Part shown: in pieces, positions 50,666 through 63,600 of the stretch
How positions within the stretch are numbered: the first letter of the stretch is position 1
Layout: each line of letters opens with the position of its first letter
Assembly: GCA_905331475.1 (NCBI GenBank)
Contig: CAJNYU010004460.1
Coordinates: forward strand, 1 to 64,000
Direction: 5' to 3'
DNA from: Rotaria socialis
Lineage: Eukaryota > Rotifera > Eurotatoria > Philodinida > Philodinidae
Length of the DNA stretch: 64,000 nucleotides
Program-made: the position numbers and the translations under genes
The notes under the pieces: model-generated
Database searches by the model: none
Told to the model about the DNA's origin: nothing
What the model saw: the letters and a program-made list of their open reading frames with translations, nothing else

Positions 50666-51653
50666 TTATAAAAATTTAACGCCGTCAGCGCCATTTTCAG
50701 AAAATACAGTAGCTTGACCACGTTTTTCAAGTTCATGCAGAATACGACGAAAAAGTTTTGGATCAATGTTATGAAAATCTATAAGAAAAAAAAGATAGGT
50801 TTCTGCAAAACTTTCTTTTATCAATAGAAAAAATAGGTACCAGCTGAACGTGTATCATCGCCATGTAATAATTCATAGAATGTACAAACAGTTCTATTCA
50901 TACCGCGTGATGTGATCTTAACCAAAGGAAACAGAGTATTGACAATATCGAGTAAAAACTAATTTACCCATTGATAAACATTTTTAGCCCATTCTTCAAG
51001 TGAATTCCAAAAGATTAAACAACGTCGCTTGTTCTTATCTTCCCATTCGATATTACCTAGAGTTTTTATATTCAATAGAGAAAAATTTATTGAATTTTAT
51101 TTTATTGTTCTACCTCGACTACGTAATTCTTCAAGTAAAATTTGAATAAAATGATTATCTAACTGCCCTTGAAAATAAATGATATGAACTGAAGATGATG
51201 AATACGTAATTACGAACACATACGATTGATTTTTGCATTGAAAAATGGTGGAAATTTACTAGCATCGTTGACATCGAATGTACAAACTTTTTTCAAACGA
51301 CAATAATCTAATAGGAGTGAACACCAAGCGTCCAGTTGTTTACGACGTGTGTCAAGATTTGGTTGAAGTCTAATAATTTCAAAAAAAAAAACAGCAAAAT
51401 TCATTGATAATCTATGAGTTAAAAATTAAATCATATAACAAATTCTCCAGCTGTATGCGTTTTTTTCTTTCCTAATCCATTCATTCGCCGTACAAAGGAC
51501 GTGCATAACAAGAGATGTTTCTTTTTTGTGTTGCTTCCTTTTATTCAAATTGCAAAATATACGCTTTCATTGTCAACTGTCAATTACTACTTACGTAAAA
51601 AACGGAGGGAAATCATGAAACCATGAAATGTCCGCAATTTTCGTAGCTGCCAT
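50666..51653 (-). CDS. VPS25: ESCRT-II subunit VPS25
   Basis: VPS25 links ESCRT-II to ESCRT-III during sorting of membrane proteins into multivesicular bodies. Six exons, in coding order 51595-51653, 51224-51369, 51114-51188, 50968-51056, 50841-50916 and 50666-50778, give 185 residues (human 176). The N-terminal PPXY-like motif region FPPFFTLQPNLDTRRKQLDA matches the family signature, followed by AWCSLLLDYCR. Later parts are GNIEWEDKNKRRCLIFW, the SLEEWAKNVYQW helix, TVCTFYELLHGDD and the end GADGVKFL, close to the human RGVKFF. Two acceptor-like sites lie 15-40 bp before the ATG. The gene sits between NIP7 (123 bp upstream) and UFC1 (76 bp downstream) on the same strand. Confidence 0.95.
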
Positions 51654-51776
51654 TTTCTTTATATTTCACTAAAAAAAGACAATCTACAAGAGAAAAAAAC
51701 GAAAAACAATAACAATCGATGACATTTTTTTTATTAGTTTATTTGTTTTTAACAACAAAAGAAAAGACAAAAGATT

Positions 51777-52528
51777 TTATGTTAACGCATCTTCGTTACG
51801 AAGAAATTCACCGACATCAGCTTGATGAAAAACAACCAACGCCATTGGATCAGCGGCTCGACATTCAATTGTTGATTTTGCTGCTACACCAAATCCCTAT
51901 GTTAATACAACAATAAAGATCGATTCATAAATTGAAAATCCTATTCTTACTAATGGTACATCATTCATGGTGTAAACAATGACACCATTATATTTTGGTG
52001 TATTTTCAGTAATACGTCCTAAACCTGTTTTAACAACATTGTGTCCATAAAGAAATTGTTGTTCAGCATTTGGTTTAAGCCAAACTTTAAACTAATAAAA
52101 AAAAAAGTTTTTCTATTAGTGAAAAAAAGAATTTTTCTCTCTCGTTACTTTAGCATATGGAGCAACAAAATCAAGTGCTGTTATATGTAAACGAAATTTA
52201 CGTGTTTTAGTAAAACGACCGAAACATGTACCAAAACTAAGTAATTCTTTTCGTGGAAAATTACTGGCATATTTTATAATCGCTTCACTAGAAGAAAAGA
52301 AAGTCTAAAAGTGCTATCATTGATTTATATCAAACCTGCAATAATAAACACGTTCACGATGTAAACGAAATGTATAGAGTCCATCAGGACGTTCTAGTAA
52401 CATGCGTATATTATCACCGATACTAAACATTGTTAAATATTCGTATAGAATATCATTAAATAAATTACTTACTATTTTGAAAGTTTTTCAAATAAGATCT
52501 TTGTTTCGTCATCTGTTAATGGACGCAT
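51777..52528 (-). CDS. NIP7: 60S ribosome biogenesis factor NIP7
   Basis: NIP7 is a PUA-domain protein needed for pre-rRNA processing and 60S subunit assembly in the nucleus. Five exons, in coding order 52473-52528, 52336-52422, 52149-52287, 51951-52091 and 51777-51896, give exactly 180 residues, the same length as human NIP7. It starts [20 protein letters not shown] and continues with [68 protein letters not shown], and ends with GFGVAAKST and [11 protein letters not shown]. It is the first gene of the minus-strand cluster and diverges from the APP gene, whose ATG is 400 bp away. A TTTTAG acceptor lies 5 bp before the ATG. Confidence 0.97.
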
Positions 52529-52927
52529 GTTATCTAAAATACCGATCAATATTGTATAGGAGAGAAAGTGATTTAATCGTTTTGATAAACTAGTGGTGGC
52601 TCCAAAAACTTATGTCGAAGTCGAAATCGAAGAAGAAACTAAATTAAAGTCATTCAATTGATTATAGTTTCGACTAATAAAAGTCAGCTGACTCATCAAT
52701 AGATGTCGCACACTGAAATCTCGATAAAATCCGTCTGTATATCTTTAAAATTAAGAAACTATTTTAGTTTTTCATGATTTATCCGATAAAAAAAATTTCA
52801 TTAAATATCTTCATGCTGAAGGTAATATTCATAGCTAATGGTCGATTGATGCGTATTGATAGATTATTACGTGACTTGAACTTTTACTTGACATAATATA
52901 CACTCGTCGTATTATTCTTAATTAAGG
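52529..52927. promoter_or_regulatory. divergent promoter region between NIP7 and APP
   Basis: The two start codons point away from each other with 399 bp between them, so the stretch must hold both promoters unless 5' exons lie elsewhere. For the NIP7 side this would be the single promoter of the proposed four-gene operon. No defined element was recognised. Confidence 0.45.
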
Positions 52928-55915
52928 ATGCAGTCATTACTGCATTTTGTTTTTCTTTTAACACTTAATTATTTGGTATGTAGAAATAGAACAAAAACTA
53001 ATACAAAATATTTTATATGACAATTCTCATCTGTAGACTAATGCCGTCGTACTCAAAACATCTATGAACAATAAATATCCTCAAATAGCTGTTTTAGGCT
53101 GCGATAGTCGTAAAGCTAATTTGTATTATGACATTGATAGACAAGTTTGGGTCGAACATCTAATCAGTTCATGTGTAAATAATGAACAAAGTATTCTTGA
53201 ATTTTGTAAACAAGTAAGATGAAACTCATTTTGAGTAGAGAAAAAAATAAATTCATGTTTTTTTTCCCCTTCGCTTAGGCTTATCCATCACTTCACATTG
53301 GTAATATAGTTCGATTAGATACTGTATTAACTTTTGAAAATTGGTGCGAACTAATTTCACCCATTGATAAAAACGGTGATAATATTCATCGCTGTAAACA
53401 AGGAAGTGGTAGCGAAGAAATCGTTCAGCCATTTCGTTGTTTATATAAAACTTCCAAGCGTGAAGATGTTACTTTACCAACAATGGATTGCTCAATTCAT
53501 AGTATTATTGGTACAGGTGAATGTTTTCGTGCTGAAAAATGGCAACAATTAGCATCAATGGAATGTGCAAATAAGAGTATGAATTTAAATAGTTCCGTAA
53601 TGACTCTTGATTGGTGTGGTTTATCGGAATTTCGTGGTATTGAATTTGTTTGTTGTCCAACAAGTAAAATCGATGACAGTGATTATGAAACAAGTCCTGA
53701 TGAACAAGATAGTAATAATAATTGGGTCGAAGACAACCCTATTCGAGAACCGATACTCTCATCACACCGTAAAATTATTGCTATGACACTTGCATCGCGT
53801 AAGAAAAAGTTACTACGTAGTAAGGAATATTTTTTATTTTTATTTTATCAAGGAGAACCTAGCTGGATAGAAGATTATCGACGATGGAATACTGATCCTG
53901 CCTATTTTGCTGGTAATTTAAGATTTCGTTGAATTGTTTATTCTATTTTTGACAACTATAGATGATGAAGAAGCAAACGATTATCAACCGTCACCCATTC
54001 CAAAGTCTGAAGAAAATCAACGGTTTGCAAAAGAAAAAGAAACTTTTCGACAGAAATATAAAGACCAAATTGATCAAGTATGGCATTGTTAGCAAATATT
54101 TGCTCTTTAAAAAAAGAAATCCTACACTTGCTTTTTAGTTAAAATCTCGTTGGCAAATACGTCAAAATGAAATGCAATCATTAGCTAATCGTGACGCTGC
54201 AGCAGCTCAGCAACAATATGAAACAAACGAAATTGAGTTTCGTCAAGAATATGATGTTTTAAAACAATCAGCCAACCGCGAACGAATACGCATGAATGAA
54301 CTGCATGAAATACATTTGGATGTCGGTCTTAATGAACTTAAAACTGAAGCAAATAAAAAATTACTTGATGCGTGGAATGAAAAACCACTTAAGGTATTGA
54401 TAACAAAAATATTATTAAGCACTGATTGTTACATCATCATTTACATGTTTATCAACAGTTTGCTTATCTGTCCATCGAAACGACAGAGAGAGAGAGAAAG
54501 AGAGAAAAATGAAGGTTGATTGTATCTGTCTTATGTGAATGTGTTGACAAGCGCGAGCGAAAGAAAAAAAACAGATGTTCATGAACCAGGGATAAATTAT
54601 TAATGGTGATTGCATTCACACTTGAGAATAGAAAGGTTACTTATTGAGAGTGTAAAAGTGATCGAACGGAAGAAAGAAAGAAAGAGAAAAAGAACCCGTA
54701 CGTATTTGTTGAACTGAACATCCGTTCTGAAGTAGACTCTTGAGAAAATGATACTTCTTAAATTGCTTTTCCCCCCGCTAGCGTCTCTGTTCGTTGACCC
54801 GAATTAAGAATCCATTTTTTATTGAAATTGCTTTTTTATTCTAAAAATTATTGATTTATAGACTGAAAATGTTGAAAAAGCACTTTATAATTATCTTCAA
54901 ATTTTATTACGTGATCGTATTCATCTTGTTAATCGTTACGAACGTTTACGTGCTGTTGATCCTGAACAAGCCGAACGCAAACGAATGTCAATTCATGAAC
55001 GTTTACGCTTAATTGTTGATCGAACTAATGATGCAGTAAATCAACTTCGATTATATCCTAATCTTCAATCAAAAATTCAACCACGACTTGGTAAATAAGG
55101 ATACACAATTATTCCTATAACATCAATGCTCTTTCTTTTCTAGATACTCTTTTCTTTGAATACGATGAAGTTAATCAAGCAGCTGAAAAATTATTAAGCG
55201 ATTATTCAGCTACACCCAAGACAACGCTTCTTCCAACGACAACAAAAGCAGCAGCAACAACAAAGAAAGCTCGTCTTCTACCACTCGGTCGAGATGAAAA
55301 TAAAATTTATCCTTTCTCGGCTTCGTCAATAACCAATTCCTATGATAATAATGATGAATATGATTATGCTACAAACGATGAGTATGATGAAGATGACGAT
55401 GAAGCAGATAAAAAATCTTCTACAACATCGACAACTACAACGACCGGAATTGATATTATAAATTATGATCAAGTTGAAGCTGGTGACAGTGATTGGGATA
55501 TAAATAATGATGAAACAGAATCAGTATTTGATATTAAAATTGATGATCAAAATCAACAAGCATTCATCAATGAAGTAAAATTCCTAAGCATTAAAAATGT
55601 TATTTTCATTTATTTTCTTTTTTTTAGAATGACATTCGTTCATTTCCATCAACAAACCGTATTCAACGTAATCTATTAATTACATATCTTCCATATGTAT
55701 TCGGATGTTTACTTGTTTTATGTATAATTATTGGCATATTTATCTTTCGTTTTATCAGACAAAATCGATTGTATGGAAATAGATACGAAAAAAAATATGT
55801 TTTTACAGAAGTAGATTCCTATACACCAGAAGAAAAGGCTTTATATGCATTACAAATGAATGGCTATGAAAATCCAACATATAAATTTTTTGAAAGTCAA
55901 ACACCCAAATGTTAA
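52928..55915 (+). CDS. APP: amyloid precursor protein orthologue
   Basis: APP-family proteins are type I membrane proteins acting in adhesion, synapse biology and transport, cleaved by secretases. Eight exons (52928-52975, 53037-53213, 53279-53912, 53962-54077, 54139-54393, 54862-55090, 55144-55574, 55628-55915) give 725 residues. A signal peptide is followed by the E1 domain (17 to about 215), with PQIAVLGCDSR, ENWCELI, PFRCLY, GECFRAEKWQQLASMECANK and DWCGLSEFRGIEFVCCP. The E2 helices include KETFRQKYKDQIDQ, RVRMVDP-like ERLRAVDPEQAERKRMSIHE and LRLIVDRTN. An acidic, threonine-rich juxtamembrane region leads to the membrane helix (646-670) and a cytoplasmic tail with EVDSYTPEEKALYALQMNGY and the endocytosis/adaptor motif GYENPTYKFFE (709-719). 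The region before the membrane does not resemble human amyloid-beta. No Kunitz domain is present. Introns are short except the 468-bp one after exon 5. Confidence 0.96.
54482..54510. repeat. GA-rich tract within an APP intron
   Basis: A run of AGAGAGAGAGAAAGAGAG in the long intron between exons 5 and 6 of APP. Simple sequence without visible function. Confidence 0.8.
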
Positions 55916-58376
55916 AATTTCGTTTTTTGACTTAATGTTGTCGTCGATGTTGTTTTTTTTTCTCAGGGTTTATTTGTATACTCATTTATTCATATATATA
56001 TATATATATATATATATGTGTATGTAGAGATTCTCATCGGCTCTTGACACAGATAATCTACAATATTCGCATTTCTCTCTTTTTTTCTTTGGTAGATTGC
56101 ACGATTCTATGGTTGTTTTCCTTTTCTGGATCTCTTGTAATATACAGATAACACGTATCTCATCCTTTTGTGTGCCTGTAATTAATTGTCGTAGTTTTTC
56201 TTTCCTAATAAATTATTAAAAGAAAACAAAAAGAATCTATAGATATTGATCGATCGATGGAAGAAATAGATAATCATAAAATCTTGTTTACTATTAATTA
56301 TCTACTATTGTTGTTTTGTCCTTGGTTTTCTAGACGCATTTCACATGTGTCGATAAGATAAGATAAGAGTGTTGTTTACATGTAATAATTGTCTATTTAG
56401 AATTGAAAATGGAATAATGAATTCGACATGTTATTGAGAGTTGTTTCTCGTTCATTTTTGTTAGCGAGAAGAAAAACTAGTCCGGACTGAACGGATTACC
56501 ATTGTTCTTTTCCAAATCGACTACTATGGATATCAGTGTCTGTGAAATTCAATTGTTGAATCAATCAAGCAACTCTGTTCTATGTTACAATGATAGAATA
56601 TGGATCTAGGTACTCGGATTTGCAAGAATATGATTTTTTTGCTTTGTGTAGAAACGACATATTCTTGCAATCTATAAACAGTGATGATCTTCAGAATGGT
56701 GTATTCAAGTGGGATGCCTATTTAACATCCGGAATATTTTTAATCATTATTCTTATGTTCACAAAATTGAAATTAAGACGTCATGATTTATTGTACGAAT
56801 AAATTATATTGAGTTAAATCGATAATATTTTTTTTTGTTTAACAATTTTCATGGCATAATCTTCATAGAAAATAAATAACAAATGCCATTTCATTTTCTG
56901 CAGTAAAAATTTGATCAGAAATCGAAACTGCTTTTTCTCTGTGGCTAAATTAATAATTTGATATTGATCCAATAAGATTAATACAGCCTAGTCATTGAAT
57001 TTAACTTGTTAAGAATTATTTCGTATACCTTCAGTGTTCATTCCTTCATTTTATCTTATTTCTTATCTATCATGCTATTATGCATTTGCATATCAAAGAA
57101 CGATGTTTACTCTGGCATGCATAGTTCGCGTCTTTTTTTCTTCTTTTGTCTATAATGAACAATGAAGTTATTGTCAATAAGACGAATAGAAGAAATTTAT
57201 CATGTTGTCCAGAATGACGCACACAACTGGACAGACCAATTCCTTCTTTGCTCTTATCTGATTCGCCGTGAGCAAACTGTGGCGGCTCACTAAGAAATAT
57301 AATAGAACTATTGATGAAAAATGTCAGGTTCACTGATTCATTTATATTGAATAATACCTGGCCGATGTTAATAGGTTTAGTGATAAAAAAAAAAGTTGTA
57401 AATGTAAACTGATCGATTAATAATTATTGAAAGATGAAGTTAACAAGAAACAAAAATATTATGATTGTGACCAGGCATGGTGACATAAGTAGAACAAATT
57501 ACCAACATCTATGCTTTACATAATCATACTCATTCTGATGACGATTGTCACTACTTGAAAACATGATTCTCCATATATTCTACCGTTGTTCAGCTAGTTT
57601 TCGACGACAAAAAAGATCGATTAAATGCTTTCTTCATCGCATCAATTGAGTTTTCTATACTTTTCCAATAAGTAACATCAACAGGTTATTTTTCTGCAAA
57701 TAAATTATCATTTGACTGTTTTTTCAATTTCTTCTCACAATGTTTTCTTTCGCAGATCATCATTTATTCAAAGTCACGAATCAGATATCTTCCGAACTGT
57801 TTAAAATGGAGTAGTTGTCTAATTCGACTTCGAATACAAATTCTAAACTCGAAATGAAACCCTTGTAGAAAAAGCAATATATTCAGTTGTCTCATTTATG
57901 AATTCGAGGATCGGAGTCTTCTATTTCCCCCATACATTGATGGATATCTTAAAAGATACTCTTCAACAGTAACATCATTAGGTGTGTGCGTGTGAGTTTA
58001 GAATTTGAGCGTTTGTTCCAATCTACACTTTTCTACGCTGAAATTAGACCAGGGTGCGTATACATGACGCCCAAAAATTCGAACTAGCCATGATCGAGAT
58101 GAGACAGTTGACCAAAAAAAGAAACTAATGATTTAGTAAGTCGTTTGTTGATTTGGATTCTTGAAGTAATAGTTATCAAACCACGTGTCATCTGATTCCG
58201 TAGTAACTAATAATGAAGGAGATGTCAAATCCTACGTGGATGTTGCATAAACGTTTTTTAATTGTCGTTTTCGCTGTTTTTTTAAACTAAGCTCGGTATC
58301 AATCAACTTTTTCCATAGTAAATCATCTAAGACATTATGTCTGCTAGTGTGTCGTTTTGTTTTATCTTATTTTATT
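55916..58376. other. intergenic region downstream of APP
   Basis: No gene supported. It holds the APP 3' flank, a TA microsatellite at 55992-56016 and AT-rich DNA. A 70-residue frame at 56590-56802 lacks motifs. Confidence 0.5.
55992..56016. repeat. TA microsatellite
   Basis: Uninterrupted TA run of about 25 bases in the 3' flank of APP. Confidence 0.9.
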
Positions 58377-59195
58377 TTATTTATAAGTAATCAAGTATTC
58401 AACTTATGCTTGAGCATCATGATACGTAACAAATATATGATTACTATTTGTAGTCGAATCAAATCCAACGGGCCGAATTTTCATTGAACTATCGCCAATT
58501 GTTGTATTTCCAATGAGAACATGTGCTAAGAACATATCCCGTTCTCCATTTCCAGAACAGCCATGGTATAGGCATTTTTCAGTATCTTTGTTAAGGCCGT
58601 TTTTAAGATTCCGACTGTGCTAGAAATTGTATATACCATCGTTCATTTTGAATTCGTTCTATTCGTATTATTTGTGTGTATTTTCCTTTCATATGCTTGA
58701 TCAAAGTTAGTTAAGATCGACTGATTATTCATTTGCTGTACTCTGTAGCTTAAAGCGTATTTTACTTTCTGTTGTTTTTCTCCGTGTCGAGGGTAGTTGA
58801 TAATTAAGCGATTCTGGAATATTTGCTAAAGTAAATGATCACGAGGTTTATTAGATTTCTATTCTATTTTGCAATAATCATAAAATGTAGAGCTATACTC
58901 TTTCTATTCTAACTGAAAAGAACTATTGCCCAGATAGTAAAATGTGTGTCGGTCAAGTCCCACAAAAGGAGTTATTTTCTTCACCGTTATTGTGTATACT
59001 ATTTCGGATCACAGTCGGATTCTATAACAGCTTGAAAGTTTTCAGCACCTTCGAGTTTAACTTATTGTCGTGCACACGCTTTCGATTGTTTTCATATTGT
59101 CATAAGAGGTTTTAAAATAGAAGCCGATTTTAAATTACTACAATGAATAATATTCGTCGAACAGCAACTCACTCAAATCAATTTGTATGTACGTA

Positions 59196-59730
59196 TCCGG
59201 TTGTTACATAAGTTCTCCACGTTTTTTTTAAACAATAAATTAATTTTTTCAACAAAGATATTGGGTTGGGTTATAAGTTCGGCATGTCTCAGTTACTATT
59301 CCAATAGACCTACGTGTTTTTTCTCATATTCCATGATGAGGCGAGTGATATGTCTTTTGAAAGGAAACAGTCTCTCGATTATTTTGATATTCTTAAAGAT
59401 TTATCCTTCCTTACGACCATATATATATGTGTGTGTGTGTGTTTGCTTTTCTTTCCGTTATGTGTATTTCTTTCAATCTTTCACTTTCTTTCATCTCATT
59501 ACTGGACCTTTGTTGCAGCTCTCCCAAGGTCAAATAAAAGTTGATATTGACCTTAATCTTTTCTGTTCCTATTATGTTGTAATATTTCTATTGCGTATTT
59601 TGTAATTTGTGATAAGATTACCGTTATATATATATATATATATACATATCCGCTTTTCGTCTATTGTATTGTTGCTCTGTTTCGAATTAAATGGATGAAA
59701 AAAACGTGTAGAACTTATGTAACAACCGGG
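59196..59730. mobile_element. mariner-like miniature element, 535 bp
   Basis: The ends are inverted repeats of about 33 bp, starting TCCGGTTGTTACATAAGTTC at the left; the right end, reverse-complemented, starts CCCGGTTGTTACATAAGTTC. Each is bordered by TA (59194-59195 and 59731-59732), the target site of Tc1/mariner transposons. A second mariner-like phrase, GGGTTGGGTTATAAGTTCG, lies inside near 59265. There is no transposase. The element interrupts the PARP14-like pseudogene and contains the GT/AT tract at 59421-59443. Confidence 0.75.
59625..59644. repeat. TA microsatellite
   Basis: TA run of about 20 bases within the mariner-like element. Confidence 0.85.
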
Positions 59731-60640
59731 TAGATGAAAAAAACATAAAAGTTGATTAATAGAAGAAAAAAATTAATTTTACTATTGTTTGTTGCTAATA
59801 GTTGTTTACAATATTTATTGAACATTCATGTTTTCCACATCCAATAGCTGCCAATGCAATTGAAGTGAATTTATGTAATATGATATTTTGTATAACAGTC
59901 GAAAAAAAAACGATGAGCGATTGTCGAAGTCTTGCTTCATCAGTAGCAGGTTGCCATTTAAGAAAAAAGATTCGTTTGCAAGATAAAGTACCCGACGCCG
60001 TTGAAATTAGGATAGAATTTGGACTATTTTTTTCTTCAACATTATATGTAGATTTAACTTCATTACCAGCAGCTTCTATTATTGACTGTTTTTATAATTT
60101 CGATGATGAACTTCCTACTATAATAACGTCTACCTATGAATAAAAAGGCGATGAAATGAAAGTCCTATAAGAATATTTTTATTTATACTTCTTGTGTTGT
60201 TATATCGCTATTTTGTAATTTTCGATAAGCTATTTAAAGCATTGCTTGAGCAACAAGACTAATTGGGCATTGCAAATTACCACCACCAATAGTTGGGAAA
60301 GCGATACTTTGCTGTTTTTCTGTCACTGCTTTTACTATTGCATCTGAGACAAAGTTTCAAATGGATTTATTAAGAGATGCACTAGAATTCTTTTTCGGTG
60401 CAAGTTGCTCCTCAGCTTTAACAGCAATAAATGATGTTCTGAAAAAATTTCCACTGGCTTTACATATAGCGTTAAGTAAATGTTCTGATGATAAACAAAC
60501 AACGATAACATCGCCCTAAAAATACGCAAATTCTTTGTTTTTTACTTATTGATCTTTTCAAGCGAATTCATCCGCTGTGTTACTAGATCACCTTTGCAAA
60601 CATCAATAGATGGATCTGAATCTGTAGTGACAGCTGAACA

Positions 60641-63600
60641 CTGCAACAACAAAAATACAAAGATTATGTATCATTTCTGATAGAGATGATAGGCATGTAA
60701 GAAAAACATGAATAGTCATATATAAACCAATTTGCTTGCCCACACTTAAGAAAATTTGCAATATTTTATGAAGATTACAGTGTTGTAAGTTAAATTTCAC
60801 GAGAAATACAATCAGAAGTATACGATTGTACATCTTTAATATTGAGTTTGCATTACCTGTGTTTTCGCTTACGCTTAATTGTCGACCAATTGAAACGAAT
60901 AGATTAAGTTTTCTAGTCACACTCACAAAAACTACACTTAAAATAATCTATAAACAGTTTGTATTTATTTTTTAATTTTACATAATTATAAATAAGACTT
61001 TTCAAGCAAATATCGGTATAATCTTTCTGAATTACTCTTCTGTCCAACACCCTTCGGCGTCAGTACAAAGAATGAAGCGCATGTCTGTATGATAAAAACA
61101 GGGAGAAAACCGATCCGGTCAGCGGGTGCTAACAATAGAATTTACCGCGGTTTACCGCTAAAATTGATCCGGTATTTACGATACGAGTGGTTTACTTTCA
61201 TAGATTTTACCTACGATTATTTGACTCGATGATGGAGTATTGTGATGATTGAAATATTGCCTAGTTGTCGTCTTTTTTCTTGCGGAACTTTTTTTTCAAA
61301 TTATTTACAAATATTTGCAACTCTTCTTGAAGAAGAGAAAATTAATAAGACAATAGTGCTCTCGATTCTATTGAATTATTGTATTCGGATGTTTTCTCTT
61401 TTAATTCATCAAGTGATTGCCGTACGTCTGATTTCGTCACGCAGAAGACTACGTCACTTATACCGTTCAATTTGGGGAAAAGAGCTGCCGGGTACAGCTG
61501 TCCGTGCTAAACTGATTTGGCCTGGTTTTTCTGGAGTGCCTCCCAAAAAGTCAAAAGAACTTCGCTTCCCTTTCGTTATTATTCTCAGAGTTTCAGACGG
61601 CACACTCTCCAAAATACCGTATGCTGCCATGACGTGAGTCAAGTAACATAAACCATTTTTCGTAAAACTTGTTGATGTTATTTGATCGATAATTGATTCT
61701 TTGTTTTCCGGGCAACTGATGTGAATCTTATATAGAGTGGCGTCTTTGACGGGAGCTCACTTTAAAAAAGACGTTTCCATCTTCACTTTCCGCAACGAAA
61801 AGCGAAGGTGCCGATGTTCCCATGATATCTATAAGAAACTGAAAGAATAACAAAGCTCATTTAAAGTAGTGATTAGAGTTGCCATGTTGTGCTAAAAAGC
61901 TTCTTAGAAAACATATTCTTACAGAGAAATGTCCTAAGCTAACGTTGTTACGCTTTATCTTGTTGCATTTTTTTATAGAAAAGATCCAGATATTGAAGAT
62001 TGTCCAAGATCAAAATCAAACTGAAAAATTTTCCATACTAGTAGGGTTGATTTTTGTTTTTGACTAGCTAATAAAACAATTTCATTCTTGCCAGTTTCAA
62101 AGCCAGTATACATCAAAGGTGACTTATTTACTTGTAAGACAGGTGAAGAGTAAAGATAAAAGTAGATATTAATGGAGACTAACTGAAAATATTTGAGTAG
62201 GAATATAGTCGAAATCGTAAGGAGCGGAGTATATCATCACTAGGGATATCTAAGTAAAAATAGTGATTTAGACATGCTGTTCGCGTTGATTGTATGTAGC
62301 TTCAAACGAAACTATCAAATATCTCGCTTCTCGTATACGACGAACTCTTAAACAGCAGTAAACTCTATCTCTGTGGATAAGATAATATAACCGCTATTGC
62401 AGTCGTCTACTTGTAAACTCTCTTTTTTTGTTTTATTAATGTGTGATCATCATCGAACGAAGATGATACTTTAGAAAAGTCTTTCGGTTATAAAGATGAA
62501 TATGACTGAAATCTCGAAGATATACTCCCTCAATCAAACATTTAAACGAAAAACAACTACATTTCTATGCATTAAAAATTCACGTGTAATGGATTGGAAC
62601 GAGCTTTTTTATTATGTTAAGAAGAAGTTTGTGAACACAAGCATATGCAAATGTTTTCTGCAAGTAAATAAATATTTTAAAGCATTGAAATATATACGTT
62701 TCATACGGGGATCGACATCATTCCTTTCATTATTTACTTGATTGGGAATTTTCAACATGACGTCGGATTTTACAGTGTTCCATGCCACATTACATTATTA
62801 TAGGGTGTGAGTGTGAATTTGGCTATGGGCGACAGGAAAATTGATACCGACATCCACATCCTTGAATTTAATGTCTTCCTCTTCAATTGCAAAAAACGGT
62901 GAATAATTTATTAGTGTTTGCAGCTGGAAAGCTCTACAAGCTACGATAGAAAAAATTCAGTGGAGGTTTCATAACTGGATTTAGCAACTGAGAAAAGGTG
63001 ACAAATATATTCAATTGTTTTCAAAATTTTTTTCATGTTTTTTCACGTTCTCACTCTTATAACTACAAACTTCAGAAATAAATATATTTGTAATTCTAAG
63101 CACTTTGTAGAGTTAATCAAGAGTTATCAAATGAAAGCTGGATGAATACGATCACTTCAACGGCTCTCAAGATATCGAGAAAATACGAATTTGCGCTGAG
63201 ATGTTGAAAAAGCCTTTTTGTTATTTCAGTGGGTGGCAAAAGTCGGTAGTGCTTAACAGTTTTTCTTTGATGTTTAAAATCGAAAAAATTTGGATCTGCA
63301 CGTGAAAATGTTTAGCCTTCTCATGGAACAACTCTTAAGCGCTATAGCATGCAAATTTTTTCTTTTTCTTTTCAGTGTGTTGTAAAATACTCAAATGTTG
63401 ATAATGCATTAGGCATGTAAAATTAATCAAAATTAGTTAGATTTACAATATTTCTTAAAGGTTTTATGTGTCAGAATCGGCAATAATATCCAGTTAAATT
63501 CATTAACCTCTTTATTTCAATCTAAATGTGTTGTTTACTCGAGGTTCTGTGATGTTTTTTGCAAAGTCAGTTTCAATCTGACTCTGAGCCGTAATTCCGC

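Larger units (their letters stand above)
58377..60640 (-). pseudogene. broken PARP14-like gene (macro domains and ADP-ribosyltransferase end)
   Basis: Pieces of one protein lie in the order expected for macro-PARPs (PARP9/14/15 type). From the 5' side, 60240-60640 encodes macro-domain parts (CKGDLVT, GDVIVV, SIAFPTIGGGNLQCPISLVAQAM with its stop upstream). Next, 59815-60115 encodes a second macro domain (FKWQP-like FFLKWQPATDEARLRQSL, HKFTSIALAAIGCGKHECSI). Finally, 58384-58620 encodes the end of a catalytic domain (LYHGCSGNGERDMFLAHVLIG, NHIFVTYHDAQA). In-frame stops break both macro domains, and the conserved YPEYLI motif reads stop-V-E-Y-L-I because its tyrosine codon is TAA (58404-58406). 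The stretch between macro domain 2 and the catalytic end is unreadable and contains a mariner-like element. Intact PARP14 proteins ADP-ribosylate targets; this copy should not. Confidence 0.75.

Noticed and set aside
59183-59605. 140-residue open frame on the plus strand
   Set aside because: It lies inside the mariner-like miniature element, spans a GT/AT tract and shows no transposase motif.
59802-60143. 113-residue plus-strand frame
   Set aside because: The minus strand of the same bases encodes a recognisable, broken macro domain, so the plus frame is its shadow.
61242-61637. 131-residue frame in a GC-richer patch
   Set aside because: No motif seen and the minus strand is also open; more likely a repeat fragment.
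62799-62816. GGGTGTGAGTGTG-like motifs, also near 25019, 45878, 46010 and 63918, considered as internal telomere-type repeats
   Set aside because: They are single short matches to a G/T-rich pattern without tandem copies.
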